The notes under the pieces: model-generated
What the model was told of the DNA's origin: nothing
The model's database searches: none
Seen by the model: the letters and a program-made list of their open reading frames with translations, nothing else
Position numbers and translations under genes: made by a program
Assembly (NCBI GenBank): GCA_001598975.1
Contig: BBXU01000220.1
Location: 1-64,000, forward strand
From: Parachlorella kessleri
Taxonomy: Eukaryota > Chlorophyta > Trebouxiophyceae > Chlorellales > Chlorellaceae
Direction: 5' to 3'
DNA: 64,000 nt
In this document: one piece after another, positions 42,863-55,172 of the stretch
How positions within the stretch are numbered: the stretch's first letter is position 1
Layout of the letters: each line of letters opens with the position of its first letter

Positions 42863-45800
42863 GGTGACTGTCGCCTGCCAGAAAAGGACAAGACAAGCTG
42901 GAACAGTTGCCCTATGCTGTTGATGGCTCGCAACTGGACGGTAGGCAATTCCACTCTTGCCTGGATGAGGAGAAACAAGAAAGTTGGAATACCCATGCAG
43001 ACCATGTGGGGTTCAGTACCTAGTATTCTGGTTTGATGTGAACATGAGAGCTAGTGGAGCAGGTGCACCGGATTCAAATGTTCAGGTAGCGGTGGCCTGA
43101 CATACAGTTGTAGCAGACTGCACCATGTGTCCAGCCCAAATGCAGCTGCTGTGGACTAGCCAGAATTGCTAATGCTAGGCTTCCTTCAGGGCGGCCCAGG
43201 GCTTTCTTCCAGGAAGGCAACTTCCTGACAGATTTACAAACTTGCAGCCTGATCATACCCAACGGTTTGCAGGCGGGTAGCCAGCCATGCAAAAGTTCAC
43301 TGCAGGAAACTGGAGATAAGCGATGGCAAGCAGGGCAGGTGACAAGTGTGTCCTCTGTGTGTTTCACGCCACTGTGCCACGCTGACAGAGCTGGTGGAGG
43401 CCATCTAGAAGCGTCATGGGGGCTAGGATTCAGGCAAGTCCCCGGTGAGTGCCACCCAGCCGGAGCCTGCCCTCCCAGCGGCCCGTGTGCATCAGGCTAG
43501 CAGCAACTTCAGAGTGAATACCAGCAAGCCAGCCAAACTGAATGCCAAGTCGGCTTGCCGCCATGATGCACGGGAGCACCACCAACGCGCATCGCTTTGC
43601 TACTCAGTTTGTCTGGCTTGCTGGTACTCACGCTGAGGTTGCTGTGCTGCTGTCCTGGCGCACACGCATCGCTGGGGTAGCAGGCTCCGGCCGAGTTACA
43701 CCCGCCATGGAATTGCCCTGCTCCTGACCTGTCCCCTCCCCTTCCCGCAAGTTAGGCATACACCATCCTCCAGCCCTCAAGAGAGCTGCAAAGAGATGGC
43801 AGGCAAGAGCACCTGCATTGTTCTCATGGCCATGGTGAGGACCGAAGAGAGAGTTGCCATGGGAAGGCAGCCTGTGGGACAGTGAAGCGGCCTGGGCAAC
43901 GTTGGATACTTGCCAGCCGGCTACGCTCCTCTGTGCGGTGTAACCGTAGGTCGCGGCAGCTCAAAGATGCCTCTCTCATATAGGGTACTGCTGTACTGCA
44001 TGCAGCCGCTGGACACGTTGACCTGACAGCAGCAGCTGTCAGTTCCCATACATTGCCGCTGCTGTTGGCAGTGGAATGTTTGCAAGAGTGGCAGCTGCAG
44101 TCTTAATTGCTACCAGACTTGCTCAGCATAAGGGCAGCACATGCAAAGGCAAGGTTGGGCAGAGTACTTGTTGGTGGCCTTTGCATAGTCACCCACCCGC
44201 CCACTTACCTGGTCCCCATTCCGACAACACATTGTTAGAAACCCTCAGGAGTAGTCCACAGCCCCCTCGCCTGCACCTACTGTTCATGCGGCATTAGCTC
44301 TTCTTGGGGGGAGAACTGCTGGATCACACCTGAGGGCAGGTGCAGAGCCCTTTTCATCGGGCAGGCGTCCCAGAGAGAGTCATCCGCTCTTCGCAACCGT
44401 ATACTGTCCCAAGCTTCCTGCTGGGTACGCCTCGCTGTGCGCTGGGTAGACAAGCCCTGCAGTGCGAGTTGTTCAACTCAAGCAAGCATGCAGTCCCTGT
44501 GCAGGGCGTCAGTTGGGGCGCCCCCCTGTTTTCAGTAGAGCTGCAGGAGGTTCCTTAAGGCAGCGCACCTTCTGGCTTTGAAGGCCACCTTGGCGATGTT
44601 CGACTGGGTCGCAAGGCACAGCCGGAGGGGTATCTTATGGCGTCCCACCGGGCACACAACAGAAAGACAGACAGCAACCTCTGGATATGCTTAATATGCT
44701 TTGCAAACCTTGGCCATGCCATCGTAATGTATCCCAAGGTTGCTGCCAGTCCTTGTGTTGTGTGCCGGGTGAATGCCATTGACAATCGCTCCCCACTGTG
44801 CCTTGCGACCCAGGCAAACATCGTCAAGCTGGCCTTCAAAGCCACAACATGCACTGCTTTAAACACCTTCAAGTCAACATTGAACGCTCCTTCTGCTGCC
44901 TGGTGGCTGGACCACAGCTGCTGGCGCCTATCATGTGTGGGAGAGCTGCCGGCCCCCCGGCCGCCCCCCTGTTGCCAACTCCCTGGAACTCACTAGGCAG
45001 GGCCTCCTGAGCTGGCGAATGTGCCCTTTGCTGGAAGAGTGCTGCCAGCTGCTCATGGCCAGCGCTGGGCCCCCTACCGAGCCTCAATCCACCGGTGAGC
45101 CCCACTGCCAATGATTTGTTCCCTTGAAAACCCGGCGGGTACCCAGTCGGCGGTGCTAACCCCAGATGGGGTCGCTCGGCCGCCTCCGCAAGAGCGTTTT
45201 TGCTTTTCTTCATGGTATGAGGGGGGTATGGTGCGGGGATATGCTGCCGCCTGCCCCAACGCCTCAACTTCCGCCTAAGTGGGCTGCTACACAACATCTT
45301 CAATGGCAGCGGCTCGTGCTGCCTCGCTGGCCGTGGCCTAGGCACCTTGGGCCGCCGCGTCTGTCAGCTGTGTAGCTCCAGCGTGGGCTGCCGCTGCTGG
45401 CTGCGCGGCAGGGAGGGCCTGGGCGGGACGTTCCTGGGTCCCGCTGGCAACTGCCGCGGTGATTGCTGGTTGCCTCCGGCCCACATGCCAGGGCTGGGGG
45501 CCCCCTGCTGGGCTTGCCCTGGGGGCCCCATGCTGCACTGCACCGGGCCAGCTGAGGATGCTTGCCTGCAGGCTTGGGCACTGTTAGGGTAGGAGGGTGG
45601 GTTAACCTCTTGCTGATTTAAGCTTTCACTTACTGTTAGGTTCAGCTTCCTGCAGGGAAGCGCACTGTGAAGGGGGCTGTTGCCACCACTTTCGGTTTTG
45701 AGTGGGCGGCAGAGGTTCGCACCTGCCTTCGCACCAGGGCACAACAGCACGACCAGCTTCCTTGGAGGGCCACTTTTCTGGCCCGTCCTAATCATGCCTG

Positions 45801-46869
45801 GTCAGACTAGGTGGCACCTCCCCAAGCATTGGGAAGCCCTTGGCAGACAGGACAACCCCTTTTCACATGCTTGAAAACCTGCCCAATTTGCCATGTGAGC
45901 AAACCCGCCATGGAACTGCCCTGCTACTAGTACTGGGGCCCCTCCAGCTTGCAATAGGGGCATGCAACAGACTCCAGCACTTGTCCTCATCATGCATGAT
46001 GAGCCATCTGGCACAGCCACGGGATGCGCCAGCCTGAAGCCACGAAAGTGGATTTCCCAATGCAGACATGTGGGGTGTACCGCCACTGCTGACCCATGTG
46101 AGAACCAGCCCTGCCAGCTGCTCGTTACGGCTCCCTGGTCCCTGTTGGATGCAAGGGTTCCTCTACATGTGGTCATATGCTTCCACTCTGCCAGGCACAG
46201 CCACCTGTGAGCATGGGCTCGAGGCAGGGCTCACAGGACTCCTTCTGTAGTGCAAGCCAGGCGGTCAAGGTGGACCTCATGAGCCGGCGGCAACTGTAAG
46301 CCTGGACATACAAGACAGCACATCACCAAGTACTGTTACTAGGAGTGGGCATGGAGACCTCCAGCCTCAAAACCAGGCCCAAGTGCAAGGCATCCTAGAT
46401 CCAGGGAGGTGGCTAGAGGGCTTCTGCATGGAGGGTGACCGGCACGCCCAGCCGCATGACCCAAGGTTGCAGGATTGACACAGAATTGGACAGCCCTTGG
46501 GCACCATCTGCCAGGGCAATGGCACCGATGTGGCAGCTGGCACAAAGAACTTCGCAACACCAGTAGGGATGCTGGCTGCTGCAAAGCCTCCTGTCATTGG
46601 CGATGAGCAGCAAGCAGCCCTGTCAGTACAATTCATCCCAACCTCTCTGTTCGAATTGCCTGCTACCATCAACATTTGCAGGATAACTATGTCATAATGA
46701 CAACAGTCAGGCATGTCAGCATCAATACTGGGTTCAGACACACAACGAAGCCATATCTGCGGCTCAATACCATTGTTCAAAATGTTCGGTGACACCTTGG
46801 GAGATGACCGGAATGAAAGGCTGCCCGAGAAGTGCCTAGCAAAGCTTCCAAGCCTCACTAGCTGGTAGC
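42863..46869. other. Four-kilobase stretch without a recognised gene
   Basis: This lies upstream of the Toc34-like gene and downstream of the AKR2-like gene, both on the minus strand. Open frames occur on both strands, for example 44637-44996 (+), a Pro/Gln/Ala-rich frame at 45338-45595 (-) and 46367-46873 (-, 168 codons), but none shows a known domain or chains to another through splice signals. The base composition is mixed. It may be promoter and UTR sequence plus decayed mobile-element sequence, but no terminal repeats or transposase motifs were found. Confidence 0.4.
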
Positions 46870-49498
46870 TCAAGCTTCAAGACGTGCCAGCAGGTCGGCA
46901 TCCTCATTGAGAGGGTTGCGCGGCTCCCCCCTGCACGGAAGAATTCTGTGCACTCGGAGCCAGCCAACCCTGGGTTGGCACTCGGGGGACACGAGATGGG
47001 TGGTGCACATGATGCTCGTCCGCTGGATGTTGGTCAGCAGGCTCGAGGTCAGGCTCAAGTGCAAGATTGCTGTCCATATGAACTACCCCACCTGCCGGCC
47101 CCCCTCAAGTCACAGCATAGCATGCATGTCTCTTGCGCCATCAGACAGGCCCCGTGGCGGCAGGCCAGCAGGATAATGCTTAGCAGAACATCCACCACAA
47201 GCGGCTTGCCTCCGCCCGGCAGTGTGCTCAACACAAGCCCACCTGACTATGGCAGCCGGCGTCTGCCCGCTCGCGTTCTGAGCCTTCACGTTTGCCCCCG
47301 CCTCTACCAACAGCTTCACGATGTCTCCCCGCCCATAGCCCGCGGCGTAGTGCAGCGGCGTCATGGCATTGCGATCACATGCCTCCAGCTGGGCCTTGTG
47401 TTCCAGCAGAACCTCCACAGCCTGCAACTTAACAGCCATAACTCAAGCCTGAACACTTACAGCCCCAACTGCACCGCGGTGGTACGCTTGTAGCTCAGGC
47501 TAGGTCAGCCTGACGCAACAGCCTTTCCTATGACTCTCAGCAAGCCCGGCTGGCAGTGAGCCGGTATACGACCCTGTCTTCCGGCGGAGTCTCACCAAGT
47601 GCGACGCCACGCTCAGCAGCAGAGAGACGCCGCTGGCTCACCTTGGCCCTGTTGTATGCGGCGGCATAGTGGAGCGCCGTGCGCCCTTCTTCGTCAGTAA
47701 TGCCGCCCTTGCCAATGGCCACGTAGTCCTCTACAGCCTCCATGTCATCATACCTGGGCAGGGACGACATGGCAGCCAAAAAAATCACTGCCGGGATCAA
47801 GTAAGGTTAAGGCAGTGTCTGGCTCTAATACAACTGCTGGTTGTAGTGCTTCCCTTCCGCACATGAACTGATGCTTTGTTGGACTGCCAGACACAAAGCG
47901 GAACCAGCTACGTCGAAGCGCCGCGTCTAGTCGTGACCTAGCACATACTTGACAGCATCAAGAATGCTCTTGATCTCCACATCCTGTGGAGGGCTGGGGG
48001 CTGCTGCCGCTGCACCGCTGCCCGTGAGGGCGTCTACGTCCCCCATCTTTTCTCCGATCTTTGCCAGGAATGCTGGGTCATTCATGTACCTGCAACACCA
48101 AAACAACACTGGATGATGGCGGCCACCAGATTGCAGTCTTAGCGCTTACAGCGGCCACAGGGAAGACACCACTTGCAGCTGGGCCGAGAAATACAACAAC
48201 GATAATGACACAGCAGCCGCAAGCCATGAGACACAACCCATGCAGCACAGTGAAGCTCATAAACTTGAACTCTCAGCAGACTGTCGACACCCCATCAGCC
48301 CATGTGAGGCACCTTGCTTAAACTTGGGACACAAGCCTAGATATGTTTTGTGGTCAAGCCGCACGATTGCTGCTGAGTTGCCATAGTTGTGCAAAGGCGA
48401 TTGGCAGGATGCGCACAGTAAGGCAGCACGAAAGGGGCATCCCTTTCTTATAATGATTGTTGGGCTCCTCCCACAACCTATAGGGGCCATGCAGCGGACA
48501 TCCCCACTTACTTCATCATGGCCCCCATGCCCCCGGCCCGCATCTCCTCAAATACCGGCTTAAGCTCTGGGTCCTCCTGCACCTCAAAGACTACGGCAAT
48601 GACACACAGCACAAGCATCCAGATTCTTATCAACACGTCATAACGATAGCTCTGAGCAGGGGGGCCCGGCAGCCCAGTTGCAGGTTGCTAAGTGTTTGCC
48701 ATTCCCTAATGAGGCTCGGCACTCCTCCTTGCCCCACTCACCCGCAGCTCTTGCATTCTTGCAACAAAGCTAGGGTTCTGCATCACAGACCTGCAGTGCA
48801 CAGGACAACACCCAAGTAAAGTATTAGAAGTTGGGGAGGCCAGAAGCACAAGCAAGCAAGTACAGATGCCATGCTGCATCAAGCCTACAACAGCTTTCTA
48901 GCATGCAAAACATCCAAAGTGGCAGCCATATGTTCCCGCTTACATCATTTGCGACATCTGATCTTGCATTGCGGGGTTCTTCATGCTTTCCTCCATAGCT
49001 TTCATCCGGGCAGCGACCTGCCACAAGGAGGGACAGCAGTCAAGGAATGGTAGCCACAACGCAAGCAGCAGCTGCCCAGTAGGTCCCACCAGCCACTGCC
49101 AAAGCGTGTGCTCGCCACGATGTTACCGTTGAAGCAGCTGTGGCAGGAAAGTCAACCCCTGGTGCGGGCTCATCTTCAGGTCCGGCGCCCAAGGACAGCT
49201 GGCCTAATCACCGAGAGGTCCTCCCACCAGGACCAGCCTTAGGATATGAACTCCATACACTGCCAAGTGCACAACGATCTGCAGTCTTCCACCTGCATCC
49301 AAGGCCCACCTCTGGGTTCTTCAACGCCTCCTGCATGGCTTCCATCTTGGCGGCTTGATCTGGCTCAGCGCTAACCCGCAGATTCCGAGGTGCACACCGA
49401 GATGTGAAGCACCTGGTCTTCTTCAGGCACTGCTGGGTAGCAACTGCCTTCACTTGCTGCCGATGGGTTACTTGCTGGACGAGCATGACGCAGTTCAT
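46870..49498 (-). CDS. AKR2-like ankyrin-repeat protein with STI1-like region
   Basis: Eight exons join in frame: 49498-49310, 49017-48944, 48790-48742, 48582-48512, 48089-47949, 47753-47642, 47421-47243 and 46930-46870, giving about 291 residues. After the N-terminus comes a Met/Gln-rich helical region (EAMQEALKNPE, AMEESMKNPAMQ, MMSVMQNPSFVARM, EDPELKPVFEEMRAGG, MMKYMNDPAFLAK) of the STI1/Tic40/Hip type, a short Gly/Ala/Pro linker, then two to three ankyrin repeats (EGRTALHYAAAYNRAK, TPLHYAAGYGRGDIVKLL). This order and the TPLHYAAGYGR signature match plant AKR2, a cytosolic factor that binds chloroplast outer-envelope proteins and delivers them. The first 44 residues lack acidic residues, are rich in Arg, Lys, Ser, Thr and Cys, and end LRVSA before AEPD, which looks like a plastid transit peptide. 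So a plastid protein, or a missed cytosolic first exon, is possible. Confidence 0.85.
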
Positions 49499-49802
49499 GG
49501 CTGTATGTGGAATCCTCAGATTTCTTGATATCAGTGCCTATGATAGCTAAGTAAGGGTGCGGAACAGAAGGCTCGTGAGTAGGCTTGGTTTCCAGGATAG
49601 CACAGCACGACGCAGCACAGGGATATTGCGTAGGTTTCACACAGCCCTGTGCAAACAGTTGCTGAGGCCTCTGGGCAATTCTCGGGTGCCCTTTGGAGTT
49701 GAAACTGCTTTCTTTCATATAGCAGTGCTTCCGACTTTGTATCTGTTCTCACCTGCTCCGTCCCTCGCGGTGTACTTGTGAGACAAAATTTCAGCAGTGG
49801 CA
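49499..49802. promoter_or_regulatory. Shared divergent upstream region, AKR2-like gene and ferredoxin
   Basis: About 300 bases separate the opposed start codons, so both promoters lie here. It contains AT-rich tracts such as AGACAAAATTTCAG near the ferredoxin start. No operator-like palindrome was seen. Confidence 0.5.
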
Positions 49803-51637
49803 ATGGTGTGCATCCAAACTTTTGCAGCTTCAAAGACGCTGGCCCCATGCAGCAGACATGCTAGGCGCCAGGGGCGTGGTAGTGCTGTGACTGTCCGTGC
49901 CGAGGATAAGTTTGCTCGCAATGTTATCAGCCTACCCAAGCGCCCAGGGGAGGTGCAAATCGATGGAGAGTCCCAAGTGACTTACCTAGGAGCAGGCGGC
50001 CAGCAAATCTCAGTTAACTGCAAAAAGGCGGGTCAGGCATGCAATACCCAAAACCTTCGGTCGTGCTTGCTTTGTCATTATTGCTGTCCTTGTGTTAAGC
50101 GGTAGTTTTCGCCTTTGCTCTGAGCCTCTACCGGGTATGGTTTTGCAGGACACATATATGCTTGACGCTGCTATCGACCAGGGCGTGGAGCTTCCATACA
50201 CGTGCAAGAGCGGCATATGCGGGTAGGTCCAAAGGGGTGGTGTACCCTGGATTGCAAGGGTTGGAGCACCAAATCATTTGTTCAGTTCTGGCTTACACGA
50301 GTACAAAAGCAGGCCGTCCCGTGGAGTCACCAGACCCCTTCAATACACATCAAGGCCTGCGAAGCATGCCCTCGCAACACACACCTGTCCTGGGTTCTAT
50401 GTCAAGCTTGCTGTGGCGCTGCTCCTGCCGCTGCAGGTCTTGCGTGGTGCGGTTGACAGAAGGAGAGGTGGATTACAGCGATGTGAGTAAGGGAGCCGTA
50501 ATCTTGGTTTATTGACTGCTGTGCAAAGGCACACCGGCTAGCCTACGGCACCCGGCATCCGATCTAGCTCTCGAGGCTGTGGGTGGCTTGTCGGCTAATG
50601 GGTGTTATGCTGGGGGAGCCGTCCGGCCTGTGTACGATTAAACACCTTTGGTGCCCCTTATCAAGGTGTAAGCCTCACTCAGTGGGGTTAAATCACCTGC
50701 ATGTGGCCTTATGGTTGGAAAGATGTGTGTGCCCTACCTGGTTGCAGATCGCGGATATATCCTTCACCCTTACAGAGGATGAGGTAGCAAAGGGCATGAT
50801 CCTGACGTGCATGTCACGGCCGGTGTCAGACAAGGTGAGTTTTGTGGTGACTACAAGGCGGCTCTTAAACGACTTTTCACGAATAGCCAAGGACTCTCTA
50901 TGTTGTGCAGCTGCCGTGCAATAGCAATAGCACTGCCGCCAAGCCACCAGGGTGTCGGATCAAGCAGTCTTATCTAGTCTGTGTTGCCATCCAGGCCACT
51001 TAGCGCTTGCTTGCTGCCTGTGCAGGTGGTGTGTGAAACGCAGTCGGACTGGGGGTACAGCCTGGGGATTCAGGAGTGGCAGGGGGCCACCGGGGAGATT
51101 TTGGGCAAGAATGTGGAGCCCCTCATGGGGGAGAAGTGGCAGGATTTCAGGTAGGCTCCCAGTCTGGTGTTGTTTATAGCCGTGTGGAAGCATGTTGCCG
51201 CACAAACGGCGCTGCATTCCTCTGGACAGAGACAACTCTTGGTCAGGGCAGTGGGCTTGTGTCCATGTCCCTACTGCCTCTTCACAGCTGTAAAAAGGGC
51301 AACATTCTGGGGGGGCGGGAGCCCGGGGAGCTTGAGAGATGCTGTGTTAGTGAACGCATCATGTGGCCAGCTGTATGGTAACAAAGTTGGCCTTCAAGCT
51401 ACCCCCCAGGGCAAGCATTGGTGGCTCCTGCTGGCTTGTAGGAAAGGGGAGCCTGCTGGTATGACCTATCGAGCTTGACACTATTTAAACAACCATTGTA
51501 GACAGGGTATTGCAGCACGAACCGCATGTCATGCATACCTGCAAAACGAGTTGGAAAGTTCTGAAAGGTGATGGTTGATGTTTGCTTGATGCAGGTCAGA
51601 GCGGGCGAAGCAGGCAAGCAGCAACGGGCAGCAGTAG
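49803..51637 (+). CDS. Plastid [2Fe-2S] ferredoxin with C-terminal extension
   Basis: Six exons, 49803-50027, 50149-50222, 50437-50482, 50748-50834, 51026-51150 and 51595-51637, join in frame to give 199 residues. The first ~33 residues (MVCIQTFAASKTLAPCSRHA, then RRQGRGSAVTVRA) form a typical plastid transit peptide cut before EDKF. The fold follows: YMLDAAIDQGVELPYTCKSG, with cluster cysteines in TCKSGICGSCVV and the fourth in ILTCMSRP, the standard C-x4-C-x2-C-xn-C plant-type pattern. Beyond the usual end there are about 55 more residues (SDWGYSLGIQEWQGATGE, LGKNVEPLMGEKWQDF) ending in a polar tail. Classical photosynthetic ferredoxin stops near the fourth cysteine, so this is a different paralogue with its own partner. 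It does not look like FdC1, FdC2 or the PnsB3 subunit from what is remembered of those. The first intron appears to start with GC (AAG|GCGGGT). Confidence 0.88.
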
Positions 51638-53065
51638 GTTGGGACCCCTGTCGGTGCCTAAGCTGCCAGCAATTCCCATGGTTGTGACATGGTTGCCCGG
51701 CGCCCAAGTGCGCCCAAGCCAACCTGGCTCGTAGTCTGGCAGGGAAGCAAGGATGGCCGTCTCTGTGTGTGGTTTGGGTCGTGTCTGAAGTCGTCTGGCT
51801 GTAAGGTGTGCCCACATGTGCATTTTTAGTTTATTCCGACAAGGCAAGCAGCTATACGCTGGCTGCATGTGGCACCCTCCTCAGGATAGCTTTGAGCCAG
51901 CAATGATTTGGTACGTTCAAGGGAGGCCTGGTCTGCAACTCTTGATGGGTTCATTTACGCCATACTTGCTTGGCTCAAGCGGAAGCTGGTATGCAGCCTT
52001 CGCATATCTCTGTCGTACAACTGGTGTAGCTACTACAGGATCACTGTCGAATTTATTGTTATGGGCAGAAATTCTGTGGATAACCGTGGTAAGGAAGCCT
52101 ACATTAGCTTCTTTTTTAAGGTTATGTGTACAACAAGAAGCGCACTACCTGTAAAGCAAAAATTGAGCACCCAAAAAAGGGCCTGCGAAGCTACAAAGTT
52201 GTAAAGCTTCAGAAGCAAAATATGGCACAGAAGAAGTTGTGTCAATCTGGGAACAAAAGGAGGGCATCAAACCCTGTCAGCCCAGTGTACCCGTAACTCC
52301 TCACTGATCGCATTACCTGCCACCCTTAATAAAAGGAGGGCACCTGATGACGGCACCTGACCTACCAACACCGAGTGCAGTTGCCAGTCACCTACCAACA
52401 CCCAGCGCCCTGCCTGCATCAACAACAAAAGATGCGAACCAAATACAATAAAAGGCCCCAGCGCCTAAGCACAGGCAAAGAAAAGGGGATTTAGCCAAGT
52501 GTCCGTTCATACAAGTGACAAGGAATGGCACCCCAGGCAACTAGTACAAGGTGTATAGCGGCGCCTTGCATGGCTGACAAGCAAGGCTACTAGGACCAAT
52601 CAACCTAGGCTTTGGCATTTGACGGGTGAACAAGCCCGTTTAGAGACCCACCAGTACAGTACAAGGTGCTCCTACACAAGGGCATGCTACTGAGGCACTT
52701 AAAAGCTATACATCCACTACCGCCACTCCCACATCACCGTTGCTCAAGCTTGATCTTCTCCCACCTTCCTGCCTGTGGCGCAAGTGCTCGAACCACCGCC
52801 AAGCCAGGCTTTCTAAGCATGCCCATTGCCCTGCGGCGGCGTTAACCTAGCAGCCGAGCCCCCAAGTCCCCATAGGAAGGCATACTACACACACACAGCA
52901 ACTCCGCAACTGCCCTTGACATGTGTTTCTGGCTCCTTGCGTGCGTGCTACAGCCCCCGCACGCTGACCCACAGGCATGACAGGCCCAGCTCTTACCACC
53001 AGCAGGTCAGCCCAGCCCTAAGCTAACACTCAGGCATGAGCCCAACTGCTGATCGGAGCGATATG
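51638..53065. other. Convergent intergenic region
   Basis: This lies between the 3' ends of the ferredoxin and the reverse-strand HNH gene. Short phrases recur (AAAAGGAGGGCA near 52,256 and 52,331; CACCTACCAACACC near 52,365 and 52,390), suggesting small duplications. No coding segment was recognised. Confidence 0.45.
51800..51804 (+). terminator. Candidate polyadenylation signal TGTAA
   Basis: TGTAA lies about 163 bases after the ferredoxin stop. Weak but positioned as expected for a green-algal 3' UTR. Confidence 0.35.
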
Positions 53066-55172
53066 TTATAGCGCGGCGCGGCCCTGCTGCTGCCGCTGCG
53101 CACTACGTTTGGGCTTGTGAAGGCTGCCAAAGATGGGCTGAAGGTAGGTTTCCCACTGGGGCGGCGTGATACCTCCCCCGGCTTGCTTCCACTGCCCTGC
53201 CATCATGGTTACCTCGTGAGGGGAGGGCTCCTGCGGAGGCCAGGGTGGAACTTGAGTCATGGGACAGGTGTTACCATCACATTGCGGCTGGCTTGGAAGG
53301 GCCTTTACAAAACCTCATGCCATGCGGCTGATGGCCTCTGGCCGGGTACGGCCACGTACTGGGCATGCAGCTACCTGCGCCGAGAGCCTCGCTTTCGCAC
53401 AGCGCCCCAACTAGGGTTGTGCCCGGACACTATGTGCCAGCATGTTGCAAGGCCATCTGAGCACGAGAGTCGGCATGCTGCACGAACGCGGCCCCACATT
53501 TGAAAACGCTGGACAGCAGGCCCACAGGCACCCAGCTGCAGGGCAGGCGAGCCCAATGCGCCAGTCTTCCCAGCACACAGTCATGTAGTAGTCATGACAG
53601 CCTCTGCCTATGCTAACCCTGCCCAGCTGTTGGCCTGAGGGCTGGCACGGCCCCTCACCCGCGGCTTGCTCTTCAGCTTCCACTTGAGCTCCTGAACGGT
53701 CTTGCTGCCCTTGAGGGAGTTGCACTTGCTGCAACACGTCACCAGGTTCTCCCAGCTGTTGGTCCCACCCTGCACCGACGCCAGAGGCGCAACATGTATA
53801 TCTAGGTTAAAACAGGTTCTTCCCGACTGCCTGAGAGTTTCCCAGGGCAGAGTGAACAAGGCAGCACCTCAAGCTAAATGGAGCGTGAGGTCAGGCCAGT
53901 CAAATGGGATGGGCAGTGCTACAGCGGCTGCGATGACAGTTGCAGGCAGAGAGATCTACCTTCCCATTCCTAATTTCGCACGATGCTGTGGTGCAGCAGA
54001 AGCAGCAAACGGAAAGTCACCCACCATGCAAGATGGGATGACGTGGTCGAGGGTCAGGTGCTGCTCTGAGCCGCAGTACTGGCTGCACCCAACAAGGCAT
54101 GCATTTGATGAGGGCCTTTTGCTAGGCCAATGAACACAGCTATGATGGTAAATCACGCATAACCGATGTACAGCTGACTGCCACAGTAGACGGGAAATTG
54201 CTAAGCAGCGATTAAGCGAGACATGGCTGCTGAAAGCGCTGCGCAGCTCAGCCAAGGCGAACACGTGCACCACTCCTCGCTCTTCTGGCACCCGGCTCTG
54301 ATGCCCAGGTGCACGGCCCCTTGACTCACCACTGGAAGCCGTCCCGCATGAAGATATTGTGCCGGTTGAGCGCCACCCTCACTTGCTTGATGCCGCGCTT
54401 GTTGAAGTACCGCACCCTCACCACAGCTGGCACTAGAAACTCGTCACTGGGGGCCTTGACTGTCACGTCATCATAGTACTCTAAGACATCCACCTTGGTA
54501 GATATTTCAAGGCAGATGGCGCGCTGCCAGTTCACTACATCTGCACAGAGACGCAATTGCGGGGAAAGGGTGAGGACCCGCACATGACAGGGTCGCCGTG
54601 TCGGCATGATACCAAGCTGGCAAGGGCCCATGCAGTGAATTCACCAAAAAAATGCGGCCTTCGTGCTTTTCGCTTGTTTCCCTTCGATCTGCTATGCTAA
54701 CAACCCGCCAAACTGCTGTCTGACCCCTTGCTGCGCACACACATGCCTTCCATCTTAAAGTAATCCTGCCCATGAGCACTTGACTGAGAGAGTTGGGATT
54801 TTATCAATCATAGAATGCACCTGCAGATCCCTCACCTATTGGCTGGTAGGTAGAATCCAGGACCAGGGCCCGGCACCGGTTCAGCATGGTCAGTGTGCTG
54901 CCATGGGCTCTAGGCGGCTCCTCTGCCACGGGGGCTGGGGCTTGCTTTTGCTGCTGCACCTGCTGTGCTACAAGCCTTCCTGCCCTGCCTAATACTGACC
55001 GGCAGTGCAAGCCCCTTGCAGGAGAAAAGACCGGCCCCGTAGTGGAGGCCCTGCATAAGCACAGCAGCAATTCTGGTGCCAGTGCACTTTTACAACAACG
55101 ATAACCACCACTTTCCCAGGCAAGCTGACTCCTGTACCATGGCCCGCTAGGGCAGCTGGTGACAGGCCTCAA
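53066..55172 (-). CDS. HNH endonuclease-family protein
   Basis: Five exons, 55172-54836, 54540-54330, 54082-54025, 53769-53659 and 53230-53066, join in frame to give about 293 residues. The first exon encodes a Ser/Arg/Cys/Ala-rich leader with a Gln-rich stretch, possibly an organelle-targeting sequence, then MLNRCRALVLDSTYQPI. The core follows the plant HNH family: NWQRAICLEISTKVDVLEYY, CQYCGSEQHLTLDHVIPS with the CxxC and DH pair, then GGTNSWENLVTCCSKCNSLK with the Asn and second CxxC that complete a beta-beta-alpha metal finger. Such domains bind a divalent metal and cut DNA, but the role of the eukaryotic members is not established. The C-terminus (PPQWETYLQPIFG) ends in a basic tail. The start at 55172 is the longest in-frame option and is not certain. 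Confidence 0.85.

Noticed and set aside
44637..44996. 119-codon plus-strand open frame, considered as a transposase fragment
   Set aside because: No DDE residues, zinc finger or terminal repeats could be identified.
45338..45595. Pro/Gln/Ala-rich minus-strand frame, considered as an exon of an unknown gene
   Set aside because: Composition alone explains it, and no flanking exon or start could be chained to it.
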